Positions 1 to 5,340 are shown, counted from the first letter of the stretch. The stretch: DNA of 5,340 bases from Prevotella sp. UBA3757 (GCA_002371715.1 DFGF01000100.1:1-5340); one strand, 5' to 3'. Made by a program: numbers and translations. Notes: a model not told the origin generated them from the letters alone.

Positions 1-1104
1 CGTGTCCTTATGCGCCTGTGCATATTTACTGAGCATATCGCCGTACTGCCTGGCTTTGGGGTGGCTCCACGGATAGATGATGAAGGGCGACTCATAGGGT
101 TTCGCATACAGCAATCCACGCTTCTCGGTGCCTACCCACATACCGCCTTGCAGGTCGAAGGCTATATCGTTGATGTCGGTTTCTATGGTCTGATAGTCGT
201 TGCGTGTCAGCGTCGGGTAGTGCTGCTGCTCGCCCGTCTTGACGTTAAACGTCCAGTAGCCTTTCTCGGCGGCTATATACAGCAGGCTGTCGCGCATCGT
301 CATATTATTCAGGTGGTAGGGCTGCTGCATGATGACGTTCGTCTGCCCCGACATGGCGTCGATGTGCATCAGCATGGATTCCGTCTCGCCGTTCAGTATC
401 CGGTAGAAGCCCATCGGACTCTCGCAGAACACCGACGACCGGTTGTAGCGCTTCGCCGTCTGTGCGTCGAGGGCGGTCTTGATATAGACTACGATTCCTT
501 TATCGTGGTCGTAGGCTTCCACGCTGGTGTCGTCGTAGAAGAGCAGCATCATTTTGCCGTCCACCGACGCCACGTCCTGCAGGTTCTTGCCGTTGCGCAC
601 GGGTAACGACTGTTTGGTCTTGCAGTTATACAGCTTGTTGCCCGAGAGTATCAGCACGCAACCGTCGTGATCCACAAACAGGTCCTCGGCTTTGCCCTTG
701 AATCCCATTTTCGCCAGCTCGCCCTTCACGTCGTGAATGAACTGCTCGGTCATCAGGTTGACACACGTCACCTGGTATTTATCCTTCACCCACAGATGGT
801 GCTGCTTGTCGAAATACAAATGATAGTGACCCAGGTATTTGGGCAGTTCCATGGCGTCCCTTGACAGCGGGTCGATATGGTTGAACGACGAACCGTTGTA
901 GAAGTTGATATGGCCTATCGAACTGATGACCATACGCCCCGTCTTCGTGCAGATAATGACCTGCGCACCGTTGTCGGCGAGCCCGTCCGTCGAGTCGTAT
1001 TGGCGGAACAGCCGTTCTGACTCACCGGCTATGGCCATCGAAGTAGTCATCAGCAGTAAAACCGATAACACCCATCTCCTACTTTTATGCCATATTTCCT
1101 GCAT
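1..1104 (-). CDS. Reg_prop beta-propeller sensor/regulator, N-terminal part (runs off left edge)
   Basis: The minus strand is open without a stop from an ATG at 1104 to the window edge: 368 codons, 3' end missing. The protein starts with a typical export signal: a basic n-region (HKSRR, residues 6-10), a hydrophobic core (WVLSVLLLM, 11-19) and an A-x-A site (AIA, 24-26) before GES. The mature part begins with FRQYDSTDGLADNGAQ (33-48), the usual entry to the first blade of two-component-regulator propeller (Reg_prop) repeats. A further blade is visible at about 309-336 (DIAFDLQGGMWVGTEKRGLL). Such propellers form the periplasmic sensor of Bacteroidetes hybrid two-component systems or of one-component regulators that carry an HTH after a membrane helix. 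The output domain lies outside the window, so the class cannot be decided. The start is supported by the signal peptide and by a -7 box just upstream. The repeats seen are rather degenerate. The ligand is unknown. It is divergent from maeB. Confidence 0.8.
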   Translation of the reverse strand, partial: MQEIWHKSRRWVLSVLLLMTTSMAIAGESERLFRQYDSTDGLADNGAQVIICTKTGRMVISSIGHINFYNGSSFNHIDPLSRDAMELPKYLGHYHLYFDKQHHLWVKDKYQVTCVNLMTEQFIHDVKGELAKMGFKGKAEDLFVDHDGCVLILSGNKLYNCKTKQSLPVRNGKNLQDVASVDGKMMLLFYDDTSVEAYDHDKGIVVYIKTALDAQTAKRYNRSSVFCESPMGFYRILNGETESMLMHIDAMSGQTNVIMQQPYHLNNMTMRDSLLYIAAEKGYWTFNVKTGEQQHYPTLTRNDYQTIETDINDIAFDLQGGMWVGTEKRGLLYAKPYESPFIIYPWSHPKARQYGDMLSKYAQAHKDT

Positions 1105-1121
1105 AACTATCAATTTGTTGG

Positions 1122-1129
1122 CAAAGTTA
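1122..1129 (-). promoter_or_regulatory. -7 promoter box of the Reg_prop regulator
   Basis: On the minus strand this reads TAACTTTG followed by CC, a match to the Bacteroidetes sigma-ABfr -7 consensus TAnnTTTG. Transcription would start roughly 5-7 bases downstream, leaving a leader of only about 10-15 bases before the ATG at 1104. No clear -33 TTTG was found; the expected zone near 1149-1153 is only T-rich on this strand. The 13-base string TAGTAACTTTGCC recurs exactly at 4246-4258 in front of the four-helix-bundle gene. Confidence 0.55.
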
Positions 1130-1172
1130 CTAAAAATATAAAAAAAACATGGCAGTTTTCCCGACTTTTTTG

Positions 1173-1180
1173 TAATTTTG
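1173..1180 (+). promoter_or_regulatory. -7 promoter box of maeB
   Basis: TAATTTTG matches the Bacteroidetes -7 consensus TAnnTTTG and is followed by C, as in the other promoters of this window. The inferred start near 1186-1188 gives a leader of about 40 bases before the maeB ATG at 1226. A -33 element is not obvious at the expected distance (about 1150-1154, CATGG). The box overlaps the TTG at 1178, which argues against that TTG as the translation start. Confidence 0.5.
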
Positions 1181-1225
1181 CGCGAAAATGGAAAAGTAAG
1201 TACAACAATAATACACAACACTCGT

Positions 1226-3526
1226 ATGGTTAAAATTTCAAAAGAGGCCGCTCTGGAGTATCACGAGGCGGGCCGTCCTGGTAAAATCGAAGTAAAGCCG
1301 ACCAAGGCTTATCGTACACAAACAGACCTTTCTTTAGCGTATTCCCCCGGTGTCGCCTACCCCTGTCTGGAAATCCAGCAGAACCCTGACGACGCCTATA
1401 AATATACGGACAAGGGCAATCTCGTGGCTGTTATCTCCAACGGCACGGCAGTGCTCGGTCTGGGCGACATCGGTGCCATGAGTGGCAAACCGGTGATGGA
1501 GGGCAAGGGCTTGCTCTTCAAGATTTACGGCGGTATCGACGTGTTCGACATCGAGGTCAACGAGAAAGACCCTGAGAAGTTCTGCGAGGCTGTGGAGAAG
1601 ATTGCTCCTACCTTCGGCGGTATCAACCTCGAGGACATCAAGGCTCCTGAGTGCTTCTACATCGAAGAACGTCTGAAGCGCACGCTCGACATCCCCGTCA
1701 TGCACGACGACCAGCACGGCACAGCCATCATCTCGGCTGCCGGTCTGAAGAATGCCCTGGAGGTGAACGGCAAGGACATTGCCAAGGTGAAAATCGTGGT
1801 GAACGGTGCCGGTGCCGCTGCCATCTCGTGCACCAAGCTCTATATGGCCATCGGTGCACAGAAGGAGAACATCGTGATGCTCGACTCAAAGGGCGTCATC
1901 AGCCAGGACCGTCAGGACCTCAACGAGCAGAAGCGCTTCTTCGCTACCAGCCGTACCGACATCCACACACTGGCAGAGGCTGTCAACGGGGCTGACGTCT
2001 TCGTAGGTCTCTCGAAGGGCAACGTGCTCAGCAAGGAGATGGTGAAGACCATGGCGAAGGACCCCGTCATCTTCGCACTGGCTAACCCCGTGCCCGAAAT
2101 CAGCTACGAGGACGCCATGGAGGCTCGCCCTGACACGCTGATGTCAACCGGTCGTACCGACTATCCCAACCAGATTAACAACGTCATCGGATTCCCCTAC
2201 ATCTTCCGCGGTGCGCTCGACGTTCACGCCACAGCCATCAACGAGGAGATGAAGCTGGCTGCCGTCCACGCCATTGCCGATTTGGCAAAGCAGCCCGTGC
2301 CCGATGTGGTGAACGATGTATATAAGGTGAACAACCTGAGCTTTGGTCGCCAATACTTCATTCCGAAACCTGTTGACCCACGTCTCATCACCGAGGTGAG
2401 CGCCGCCGTGGCTAAGGCTGCCATCGACAGCGGAGTCGCCCGCAAGAAGATTGAGAACTGGGACGAGTATAAGAATTCGCTCAGCGTACTGCTGGGACAG
2501 GAGACGAAACTCACGCAGAAACTCTATGCTACGGCTGCTGCCCATCCGCAGCGCGTGGTCTTTGCCGAGGCGGTGCACCCCACCATGCTGAAGGCTGCCG
2601 CACAGGCAAAGGCTGAAGGCATCTGCCACCCCATTCTGCTGGGCAACGACGAGGTGATCAACAAAATGGCTAAACAGCTCGACCTGAACATCGAGGGCAT
2701 CGAGATTGTGAATCTGCGCCATCCCGACGAGCGCGAGCGCCGTGAGCGTTACGCCCAGATACTGACCAACAAGCGTCAGCGCGAGGGCTACACCTTCCAG
2801 GAGGCCAACGACAAGATGTTCGAGCGCAACTACTTCGGTATGATGATGGTCGAGACGGGCGACGCCGACGCCTTCATCACGGGTCTCTACACCAAGTATT
2901 CGAATACCGTCAAGGTAGTCAAGGAGGTGATTGGCATCCGTCCTGAATACAAGCACTTCGGAGCCATGCACATCATCAATTCGCAGAAGGGCACCCTCTA
3001 TATCGCCGACACACTGGTCAACGAGAATCCCGATACCGACACGCTGGTGGATATTGCCAAACTGGCTGCCACGAGCGTACGCTTCTTCAACGAGAAGCCC
3101 GTCATCTCCATGATATCGCACTCCAACTTCGGCAGCTCCACCAGCGACGGAGCCCAGAAGGTGCGCCGTGCCAACGAAATCATGCAGGCACAGTATCCGG
3201 ATCTCGCCATCGACGGTGAAATGCAGCTGGGCTTTGCCCTCGACCGTGAACTGCGCGACGAGCAGTACTCCTTCACCCGACTGAAGGGCAAGGACGTCAA
3301 CACGCTGGTGTTCCCCAACCTCACGTCCGCGCGTTCCTCTTATAAAATGTTGCAGATGCTCGATGCCGATGTCGAAATCATCGGCCCGATTCAGATGGGT
3401 CTCAACAAGCCTATCCACTTCATCGACTTCGGTGCCTCCGTGCGCGACGTGCTGAACATCGTTGCCGTAGCCACCATCGATGCTTATGTCGATAAGGTGA
3501 AGAGCCGCATCAACGCCAACAAGTAA
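1226..3526 (+). CDS. maeB: MaeB-type malic enzyme with C-terminal phosphotransacetylase-like domain
   Basis: Cytoplasmic oxidative decarboxylation of malate to pyruvate and CO2 with reduction of NAD(P)+; MaeB enzymes are usually NADP-linked, which was not tested here. The protein has 766 residues, normal for the two-domain family. The malic N-terminal domain (about 1-160) shows LAYSPGVA with the candidate catalytic Tyr39, MEGKG with candidate catalytic Lys94, and metal-binding candidates Glu136/Asp137 (NLEDIKAPE) and Asp161/Asp162 (MHDDQHGTA). The nucleotide-binding domain (about 161-410) has VVNGAGAAA at 191-199 and FALANPVPEI. From about 425 to the end is a phosphate acetyl/butyryltransferase fold (ISHSNFGSS, LVFPNLTS, GPIQMGLNKPI). 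In E. coli MaeB this domain mediates allosteric control by acetyl-CoA and related metabolites and is not itself a transacetylase; the same role is inferred here. ATG 1226 is chosen because MVKISKEAALEYH matches the family's usual start; the in-frame TTG at 1178 lies inside the -7 box. The gene appears to be monocistronic, with its own promoter and terminator. Confidence 0.96.
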   Translation: MVKISKEAALEYHEAGRPGKIEVKPTKAYRTQTDLSLAYSPGVAYPCLEIQQNPDDAYKYTDKGNLVAVISNGTAVLGLGDIGAMSGKPVMEGKGLLFKIYGGIDVFDIEVNEKDPEKFCEAVEKIAPTFGGINLEDIKAPECFYIEERLKRTLDIPVMHDDQHGTAIISAAGLKNALEVNGKDIAKVKIVVNGAGAAAISCTKLYMAIGAQKENIVMLDSKGVISQDRQDLNEQKRFFATSRTDIHTLAEAVNGADVFVGLSKGNVLSKEMVKTMAKDPVIFALANPVPEISYEDAMEARPDTLMSTGRTDYPNQINNVIGFPYIFRGALDVHATAINEEMKLAAVHAIADLAKQPVPDVVNDVYKVNNLSFGRQYFIPKPVDPRLITEVSAAVAKAAIDSGVARKKIENWDEYKNSLSVLLGQETKLTQKLYATAAAHPQRVVFAEAVHPTMLKAAAQAKAEGICHPILLGNDEVINKMAKQLDLNIEGIEIVNLRHPDERERRERYAQILTNKRQREGYTFQEANDKMFERNYFGMMMVETGDADAFITGLYTKYSNTVKVVKEVIGIRPEYKHFGAMHIINSQKGTLYIADTLVNENPDTDTLVDIAKLAATSVRFFNEKPVISMISHSNFGSSTSDGAQKVRRANEIMQAQYPDLAIDGEMQLGFALDRELRDEQYSFTRLKGKDVNTLVFPNLTSARSSYKMLQMLDADVEIIGPIQMGLNKPIHFIDFGASVRDVLNIVAVATIDAYVDKVKSRINANK

Positions 3527-3549
3527 GCACACAACGAACACAATACAAC

Positions 3550-3933
3550 TTACAACCAAGAAGAAGCCCTGCTGCCATTCCATTGTGCAGCAGGGCTTTC
3601 CATTAATATTGGCGGATAAGGCAGGGTTATTGCTGAATAAGCGGGGGTTATCGGACAGAGAGATAGTAATCGCTGAAGTCCTTGCAACTGGTCTTTACCG
3701 ATGCCGGAAGGACCTATCAGGTGCCCCATCTGGCCGCAAAGCTCATGGTATTTGTTGTCCGAATACATGAACTCCACATCCGACACATGGGCTGCCAGAG
3801 CAGGAATGGCCATCGGAAGAAGCGGTTCGCGCATCTCACGTGAGACCTGTGAAAGAAGTAATTTCACGATTTCTGTGCCTTTTGCAGGCTTGGGCATCGC
3901 CGGAGCGGTGCTGCTGAAAATGTTGTAAGTCAT
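3550..3933 (-). pseudogene. N-terminal remnant of a P-loop-like Bacteroidetes accessory protein
   Basis: A minus-strand frame of 127 codons starts at ATG 3933. Residues 1-83 look like real protein: MTYNIFSSTAPAMPKPAKG, a helical stretch EIVKLLLSQVSREM, ALAAHVSDVEF, then GQMGHLIGPSGIGKDQL (68-83). GPSGIGK at 74-80 is Walker-A-like, but Asp81 stands where Ser/Thr is usual. From memory this resembles the N-terminus of DUF3987/VirE-like helicase-primase-type proteins that are common in Bacteroides and Prevotella accessory DNA and are several hundred residues long; that is tentative. After about residue 88 the sequence turns into proline- and leucine-rich text with no family look, and the last codons are the maeB terminator. 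The downstream ATPase and other domains are absent. A one-base shift near 3684 would instead read KDFSDYYLSVR and stop at 3648. I infer a gene truncated by deletion. It could alternatively be a short expressed protein. Confidence 0.5.
3564..3598 (+). terminator. Hairpin terminator after maeB
   Basis: A perfect 12-bp stem, AAGCCCTGCTGC (3564-3575) pairing with GCAGCAGGGCTT (3587-3598), encloses an 11-base loop and begins 38 bases after the maeB stop. The T run after it is short (TTTCC), so it may be only moderately efficient. On the minus strand the same hairpin lies within the last codons of the truncated 3550-3933 reading frame, which suggests that frame has run beyond its original coding sequence into the maeB terminator. 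Confidence 0.75.
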
Positions 3934-3984
3934 TGCTTTCTAATGAATTAAGTTAAACTTTTAATGTCACTCGATGTGGCTTGC

Positions 3985-4152
3985 AGTCTCAGTCTCAGAG
4001 TCTCAGTTGTTTTTCAGGGTACCCCATCTTTCCTTATTTATATTATATATATTATATATATATTTAATAATCAATAAGTTACAAACAAAGAAAGAGACAT
4101 TTTCCGATATGGAGAGCATCCTTTTTTTGAATTGAGATTTGAGACTGAGACT
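3985..4152. repeat. 13-bp inverted repeat of AGTCTC units flanking an A/T tract
   Basis: The left arm AGTCTCAGTCTCA (3985-3997) is the exact reverse complement of TGAGACTGAGACT (4140-4152), separated by 142 bases. Both arms are themselves tandem: AGTCTC occurs at 3985, 3991 and 3999 on the left, and GAGACT at 4141 and 4147 on the right with a decayed unit near 4134. The spacer contains the GGGTACCC palindrome and the 38-base A/T tract. Its function is unknown. It may mark the edges of an inserted segment or be a binding-site array. Confidence 0.6.
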
Positions 4153-4248
4153 CCTTGCCCCTTTTACTTCACTTCCTCTATCCTGAATAATATACTAATA
4201 ATCACACCAAAAATCTTCACATTTTTCATTCTTTTCAATTATTATTAG

Positions 4249-4256
4249 TAACTTTG
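4249..4256 (+). promoter_or_regulatory. -7 promoter box of the four-helix-bundle gene
   Basis: TAACTTTG is an exact match to TAnnTTTG and sits in the string TAGTAACTTTGCC, which is identical to the promoter string of the Reg_prop regulator (1120-1132, minus strand). Transcription would begin near 4262-4264, giving a leader of about 60 bases that includes the tandem repeat. No clean -33 TTTG is visible in the expected zone (about 4226-4230). Confidence 0.55.
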
Positions 4257-4265
4257 CCTGGCAAA
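4253..4265. promoter_or_regulatory. Operator-like palindrome overlapping the promoter
   Basis: TTTGCC-T-GGCAAA is a perfect 6+1+6 inverted repeat. It covers the last four bases of the -7 box and the predicted transcription start. A second overlapping inverted pair, GGCA-AA-TGCC, follows at 4260-4269. The position suits a repressor site or a small 5' hairpin, but part of the symmetry comes from the TTTGC of the -7 box itself, so chance is a real alternative. Confidence 0.3.
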
Positions 4266-4272
4266 TGCCGTC

Positions 4273-4302
4273 ATAACGTAATAACGTAATAACGTAATAA
4301 CG
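4273..4302 (+). repeat. 8-bp tandem repeat (ATAACGTA, four units, last one partial)
   Basis: Units begin at 4273, 4281, 4289 and 4297. The first three are identical ATAACGTA; the fourth reads ATAACG and then runs into an A-rich stretch (4303-4319) that ends at the start codon. The array lies between the promoter and the ATG, so it should be in the mRNA leader. From memory, similar GTAATAACG arrays occur before four-helix-bundle genes in other Bacteroidetes. The copy number could vary by slippage. Confidence 0.85.
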
Positions 4303-4321
4303 AAAAAAAAGAAAAAAAATC

Positions 4322-4606
4322 ATGAAAATATCTCGTTTTGGTTACTTCTGGCTGGACACATGGATACTGGCCAACGTGATACAATTGGCAACACAGGATT
4401 TCTGCGCTCGCTTCCTGAATCACAACAACGACCCAGGCGGACGACAATATGACCAAATGATGCAAGCTGCGCGTTCAGCACCAGCTAACATCGCTGAAGG
4501 CAACTCACGACACTCAACATCAAAAGAAACTGAAATGAAACTGACTGACGTAGCAAGGGCTACACTGGCAGAACTGGGCAACACCAAAGCAGTATACACA
4601 TCCTGA
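4322..4606 (+). CDS. Four-helix-bundle protein (23S rRNA IVS / Avd-like), 5' piece
   Basis: The frame has 94 codons from ATG 4322, placed after an A-rich stretch typical of Bacteroidetes translation starts. The motif QMMQAARSAPANIAEGNSRH followed by SKETEMKLTDVARATLAEL (about residues 46-85) is the conserved core of four-helix-bundle proteins related to those encoded in 23S rRNA intervening sequences and to the Avd accessory protein of diversity-generating retroelements. Those relatives form small oligomers with basic surfaces; nucleic-acid binding is inferred, not shown. Usual members are about 115-130 residues or carry a C-terminal suffix domain. Here the last eight or so codons (TKAVYTS) look unlike the family and stop early. 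It may still be expressed as a truncated protein. Confidence 0.65.
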   Translation: MKISRFGYFWLDTWILANVIQLATQDFCARFLNHNNDPGGRQYDQMMQAARSAPANIAEGNSRHSTSKETEMKLTDVARATLAELGNTKAVYTS

Positions 4607-4674
4607 CACAGAAGCACCGGTTCGACCAATGGCTTAAAAGCGACGATTCTACCGTCGTAGCCAACTGCCTGCTC

Positions 4675-4944
4675 GTGCTCTTTAATCGTCTCGTCGTCAT
4701 GATCGGACGCCAGATTGAACGCCAGCTGGAAGTGTTCAAGGAGGAAGGAGGATTCACCGAGGGGCTGACCAGCGAACGACTGGCATATCGCACAAAGCAA
4801 AGCGTAGAAACCGCTTCACCCCTATGTCCCATTTGCGGCAAGCCCATGATTAGACGCATGGCAAAAAAGGGCATCAACTCAGGAAAGGAATTCTGGAGCT
4901 GCAGTGCCTATCCACAATGCAACGGCACCCGAAAAATGGAATAA
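4675..4944 (+). CDS. Suffix domain plus topoisomerase-type C4 zinc finger, 3' piece
   Basis: The first possible start in this frame is GTG 4675 (89 codons), with ATG 4699 as an alternative. Neither looks authentic, because conserved sequence extends upstream in the same frame to about 4594. The first half, FNRLVVMIGRQIERQLEVF then GGFTEGLTSERL, is a helical region like the C-terminal suffix of Bacteroidetes four-helix-bundle proteins. The second half, CPICGKPMIRRMAKKG and then FWSCSAYPQCNGTRKM, is a C4 zinc finger of the kind found at the C-terminus of bacterial DNA topoisomerase I (Cys pairs CPIC and CSAYPQC). This module binds single-stranded DNA in topoisomerase I, so nucleic-acid binding is likely if it is expressed. 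It follows the four-helix-bundle half in frame -1 and probably belonged to the same protein. Confidence 0.55.
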   Translation: MLFNRLVVMIGRQIERQLEVFKEEGGFTEGLTSERLAYRTKQSVETASPLCPICGKPMIRRMAKKGINSGKEFWSCSAYPQCNGTRKME

Positions 4945-4996
4945 TCTCCATCCTACCATTTCTTTTCTCGCTTCACCCCCCAAAGCAAGGCAAAGA

Positions 4997-5027
4997 AAAA
5001 GGATACTCCCAAGGGGAGTATCCTTTT
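4997..5027. terminator. Bidirectional terminator between zinc-finger gene and nqrF
   Basis: A 14-bp perfect stem, AAAAGGATACTCCC (4997-5010) with GGGAGTATCCTTTT (5014-5027), encloses a 3-base loop. The A-rich left flank (GAAAAA) gives a T tract on the minus strand and the right arm ends in TTTT on the plus strand, so it can stop transcription in both directions. It lies 52 bases after the zinc-finger stop and 31 bases past the nqrF stop, the expected position between convergent genes. Confidence 0.85.
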
Positions 5028-5058
5028 GACGGGGTTGACAATAACCAAGGGGAACGGA

Positions 5059-5340
5059 TTAGCCGCCGAAGTTATCGTACATGATGCTCTCGGGCTCTAC
5101 ACCGAGGGAGTCGAGCATGGAGACTACGGCCTTCGACATAGGACCGGGACCGCACATGTAGTACTCGATGTCGTCGGGGGCCTCGTGGTCCTTGAGGTAG
5201 GTGTTGAGCATCACCTGATGTACGAAGCCCGGAGTGTACTTCACGCCGGCGGCATCGGCAGCAGGGTCTTCGCGGTCGAGGGCCAGGTGGAAGTGGAAGT
5301 TGGGGAACTCCTTCTCCAGCGAGAGGAAGTCGTCGAGATA
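5059..5340 (-). CDS. nqrF: Na+-translocating NADH:quinone reductase subunit F, C-terminal part
   Basis: The minus strand is open from the right edge to a TAA at 5059-5061, giving the last 93 residues; the start lies outside the window. NqrF is the NADH-oxidising subunit of the membrane Na+-pumping NADH:ubiquinone oxidoreductase (about 400 residues: a membrane anchor, a 2Fe-2S ferredoxin domain, then an FAD/NADH reductase module). This piece is the end of the NADH-binding module: YLDDFLSLEKEFPNFHFHLA, YTPGFVHQVMLNTYL, the conserved YYMCGPGPMSKAVVSMLDSL and the terminal ESIMYDNFGG, whose aromatic C-terminus is typical of the family. The CGPGPM loop lies at the nicotinamide site in this reductase superfamily. 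Other nqr genes would be expected upstream, beyond the right edge; the strong terminator after it indicates it is the last gene of its transcript. Confidence 0.93.
   Translation of the reverse strand, partial: YLDDFLSLEKEFPNFHFHLALDREDPAADAAGVKYTPGFVHQVMLNTYLKDHEAPDDIEYYMCGPGPMSKAVVSMLDSLGVEPESIMYDNFGG

Larger units (their letters stand above)
3934..4321. other. Intergenic region of the island, AT-rich in part, no gene
   Basis: These 388 bases contain no convincing reading frame. They hold, in order: a run of AGTCTC units (3985-4006), an 8-bp palindrome GGGTACCC (4017-4024), 38 consecutive A/T bases (4034-4071), the inverted copy of the AGTCTC units (4140-4152), a Bacteroidetes -7 box (4249-4256), and an 8-bp tandem repeat plus an A-rich stretch directly before the four-helix-bundle start. 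Base composition in the A/T tract contrasts sharply with the GC-richer maeB and nqrF. No clear promoter was found for the minus-strand remnant at 3933. Confidence 0.7.
4322..4944 (+). pseudogene. Four-helix-bundle / C4-zinc-finger gene split by a frame change
   Basis: The two open frames here appear to be halves of one gene. The first frame (4322-4606) ends with TGA at 4604. The second is open from 4549 to the TAA at 4942, and family-like sequence (HILTQKHRFDQWL, about 4597-4635) lies upstream of any good start codon in it. A single -1 (or equivalent) shift anywhere between 4549 and 4603 would join them into a protein of about 207 residues. As I recall, relatives carry a few tens of extra residues between these halves, so one deletion that is not a multiple of three could explain both the shortening and the frame change. 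No classical slippery heptamer was seen in the overlap, so programmed frameshifting is less likely than decay. A sequencing or assembly error is also possible. Confidence 0.6.

Noticed and set aside
10..606. A 198-codon plus-strand open frame
   Set aside because: It is the antisense shadow of the Reg_prop gene; the minus strand shows a signal peptide and propeller motifs, while this translation shows nothing.
1178..1225. TTG start for maeB, adding 16 residues
   Set aside because: The TTG is the end of the -7 box TAATTTTG, so it would not be transcribed; the extra residues do not resemble the family N-terminus, which fits ATG 1226.
2144..3583. A 479-codon open frame on the minus strand across the 3' half of maeB
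   Set aside because: It is antisense to strongly conserved maeB sequence, its translation is low-complexity (rich in V, H, G, D) without any recognisable motif, and long antisense frames are common over GC-biased codons.
4273..4302. CRISPR array
   Set aside because: The 8-bp units are directly adjacent with no spacers, so this is a simple tandem repeat.
4271..4465. A 64-codon minus-strand frame ending in LLRYYVITL
   Set aside because: The C-terminus is only the translation of the 8-bp tandem repeat and the rest is antisense to the four-helix-bundle gene.
4549..4606. Programmed -1 frameshift site joining the two halves
   Set aside because: The overlap holds no X-XXY-YYZ slippery heptamer that I can see and the junction seems to lack residues found in relatives, so decay by indel is the simpler reading.

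Overview
The window looks like a piece of a Bacteroidales chromosome, most likely Prevotella or a close relative. The evidence is a Reg_prop sensor with a Bacteroidetes-style signal peptide, a MaeB-type malic enzyme, an NqrF end of Bacteroidetes type, a four-helix-bundle/topoisomerase-zinc-finger gene, and -7 promoter boxes of the form TAnnTTTGC instead of TATAAT. The assignment rests on remembered family resemblance, since no search was possible.

Layout, left to right. (1) Bases 1-1104, minus strand: the first 368 codons of an exported beta-propeller (Reg_prop) sensor-regulator that runs off the left edge. (2) Bases 1105-1225: a compact divergent intergenic region with a -7 box for each direction; the two upstream promoter zones coincide. 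(3) Bases 1226-3526, plus strand: maeB, a full-length two-domain malic enzyme (malic + phosphotransacetylase-like domain), followed by a hairpin terminator. (4) Bases 3550-4944: an accessory island holding two damaged genes. One is a minus-strand N-terminal remnant of a protein with a P-loop-like motif, whose open frame runs into the maeB terminator. The other is a plus-strand four-helix-bundle/C4-zinc-finger gene split by a frame change. Between them lie about 390 bases without a gene, AT-rich in part, with an uninterrupted 38-base A/T tract, a 13-bp inverted repeat, a recognisable promoter and an 8-bp tandem repeat in the presumed mRNA leader. (5) Bases 4997-5027: a bidirectional terminator. 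(6) Bases 5059-5340, minus strand: the C-terminal 93 codons of nqrF, which runs off the right edge.

Functionally, maeB (malate to pyruvate, producing reducing equivalents) and nqrF (NADH-oxidising subunit of the Na+-pumping quinone reductase) are core central and respiratory metabolism. The propeller sensor is divergent from maeB and may control nearby or distant genes, but nothing seen here proves it controls maeB. The island between maeB and nqrF looks like decaying mobile or accessory DNA. Its most interesting parts are the tandem repeat and palindrome in front of the split four-helix-bundle gene.
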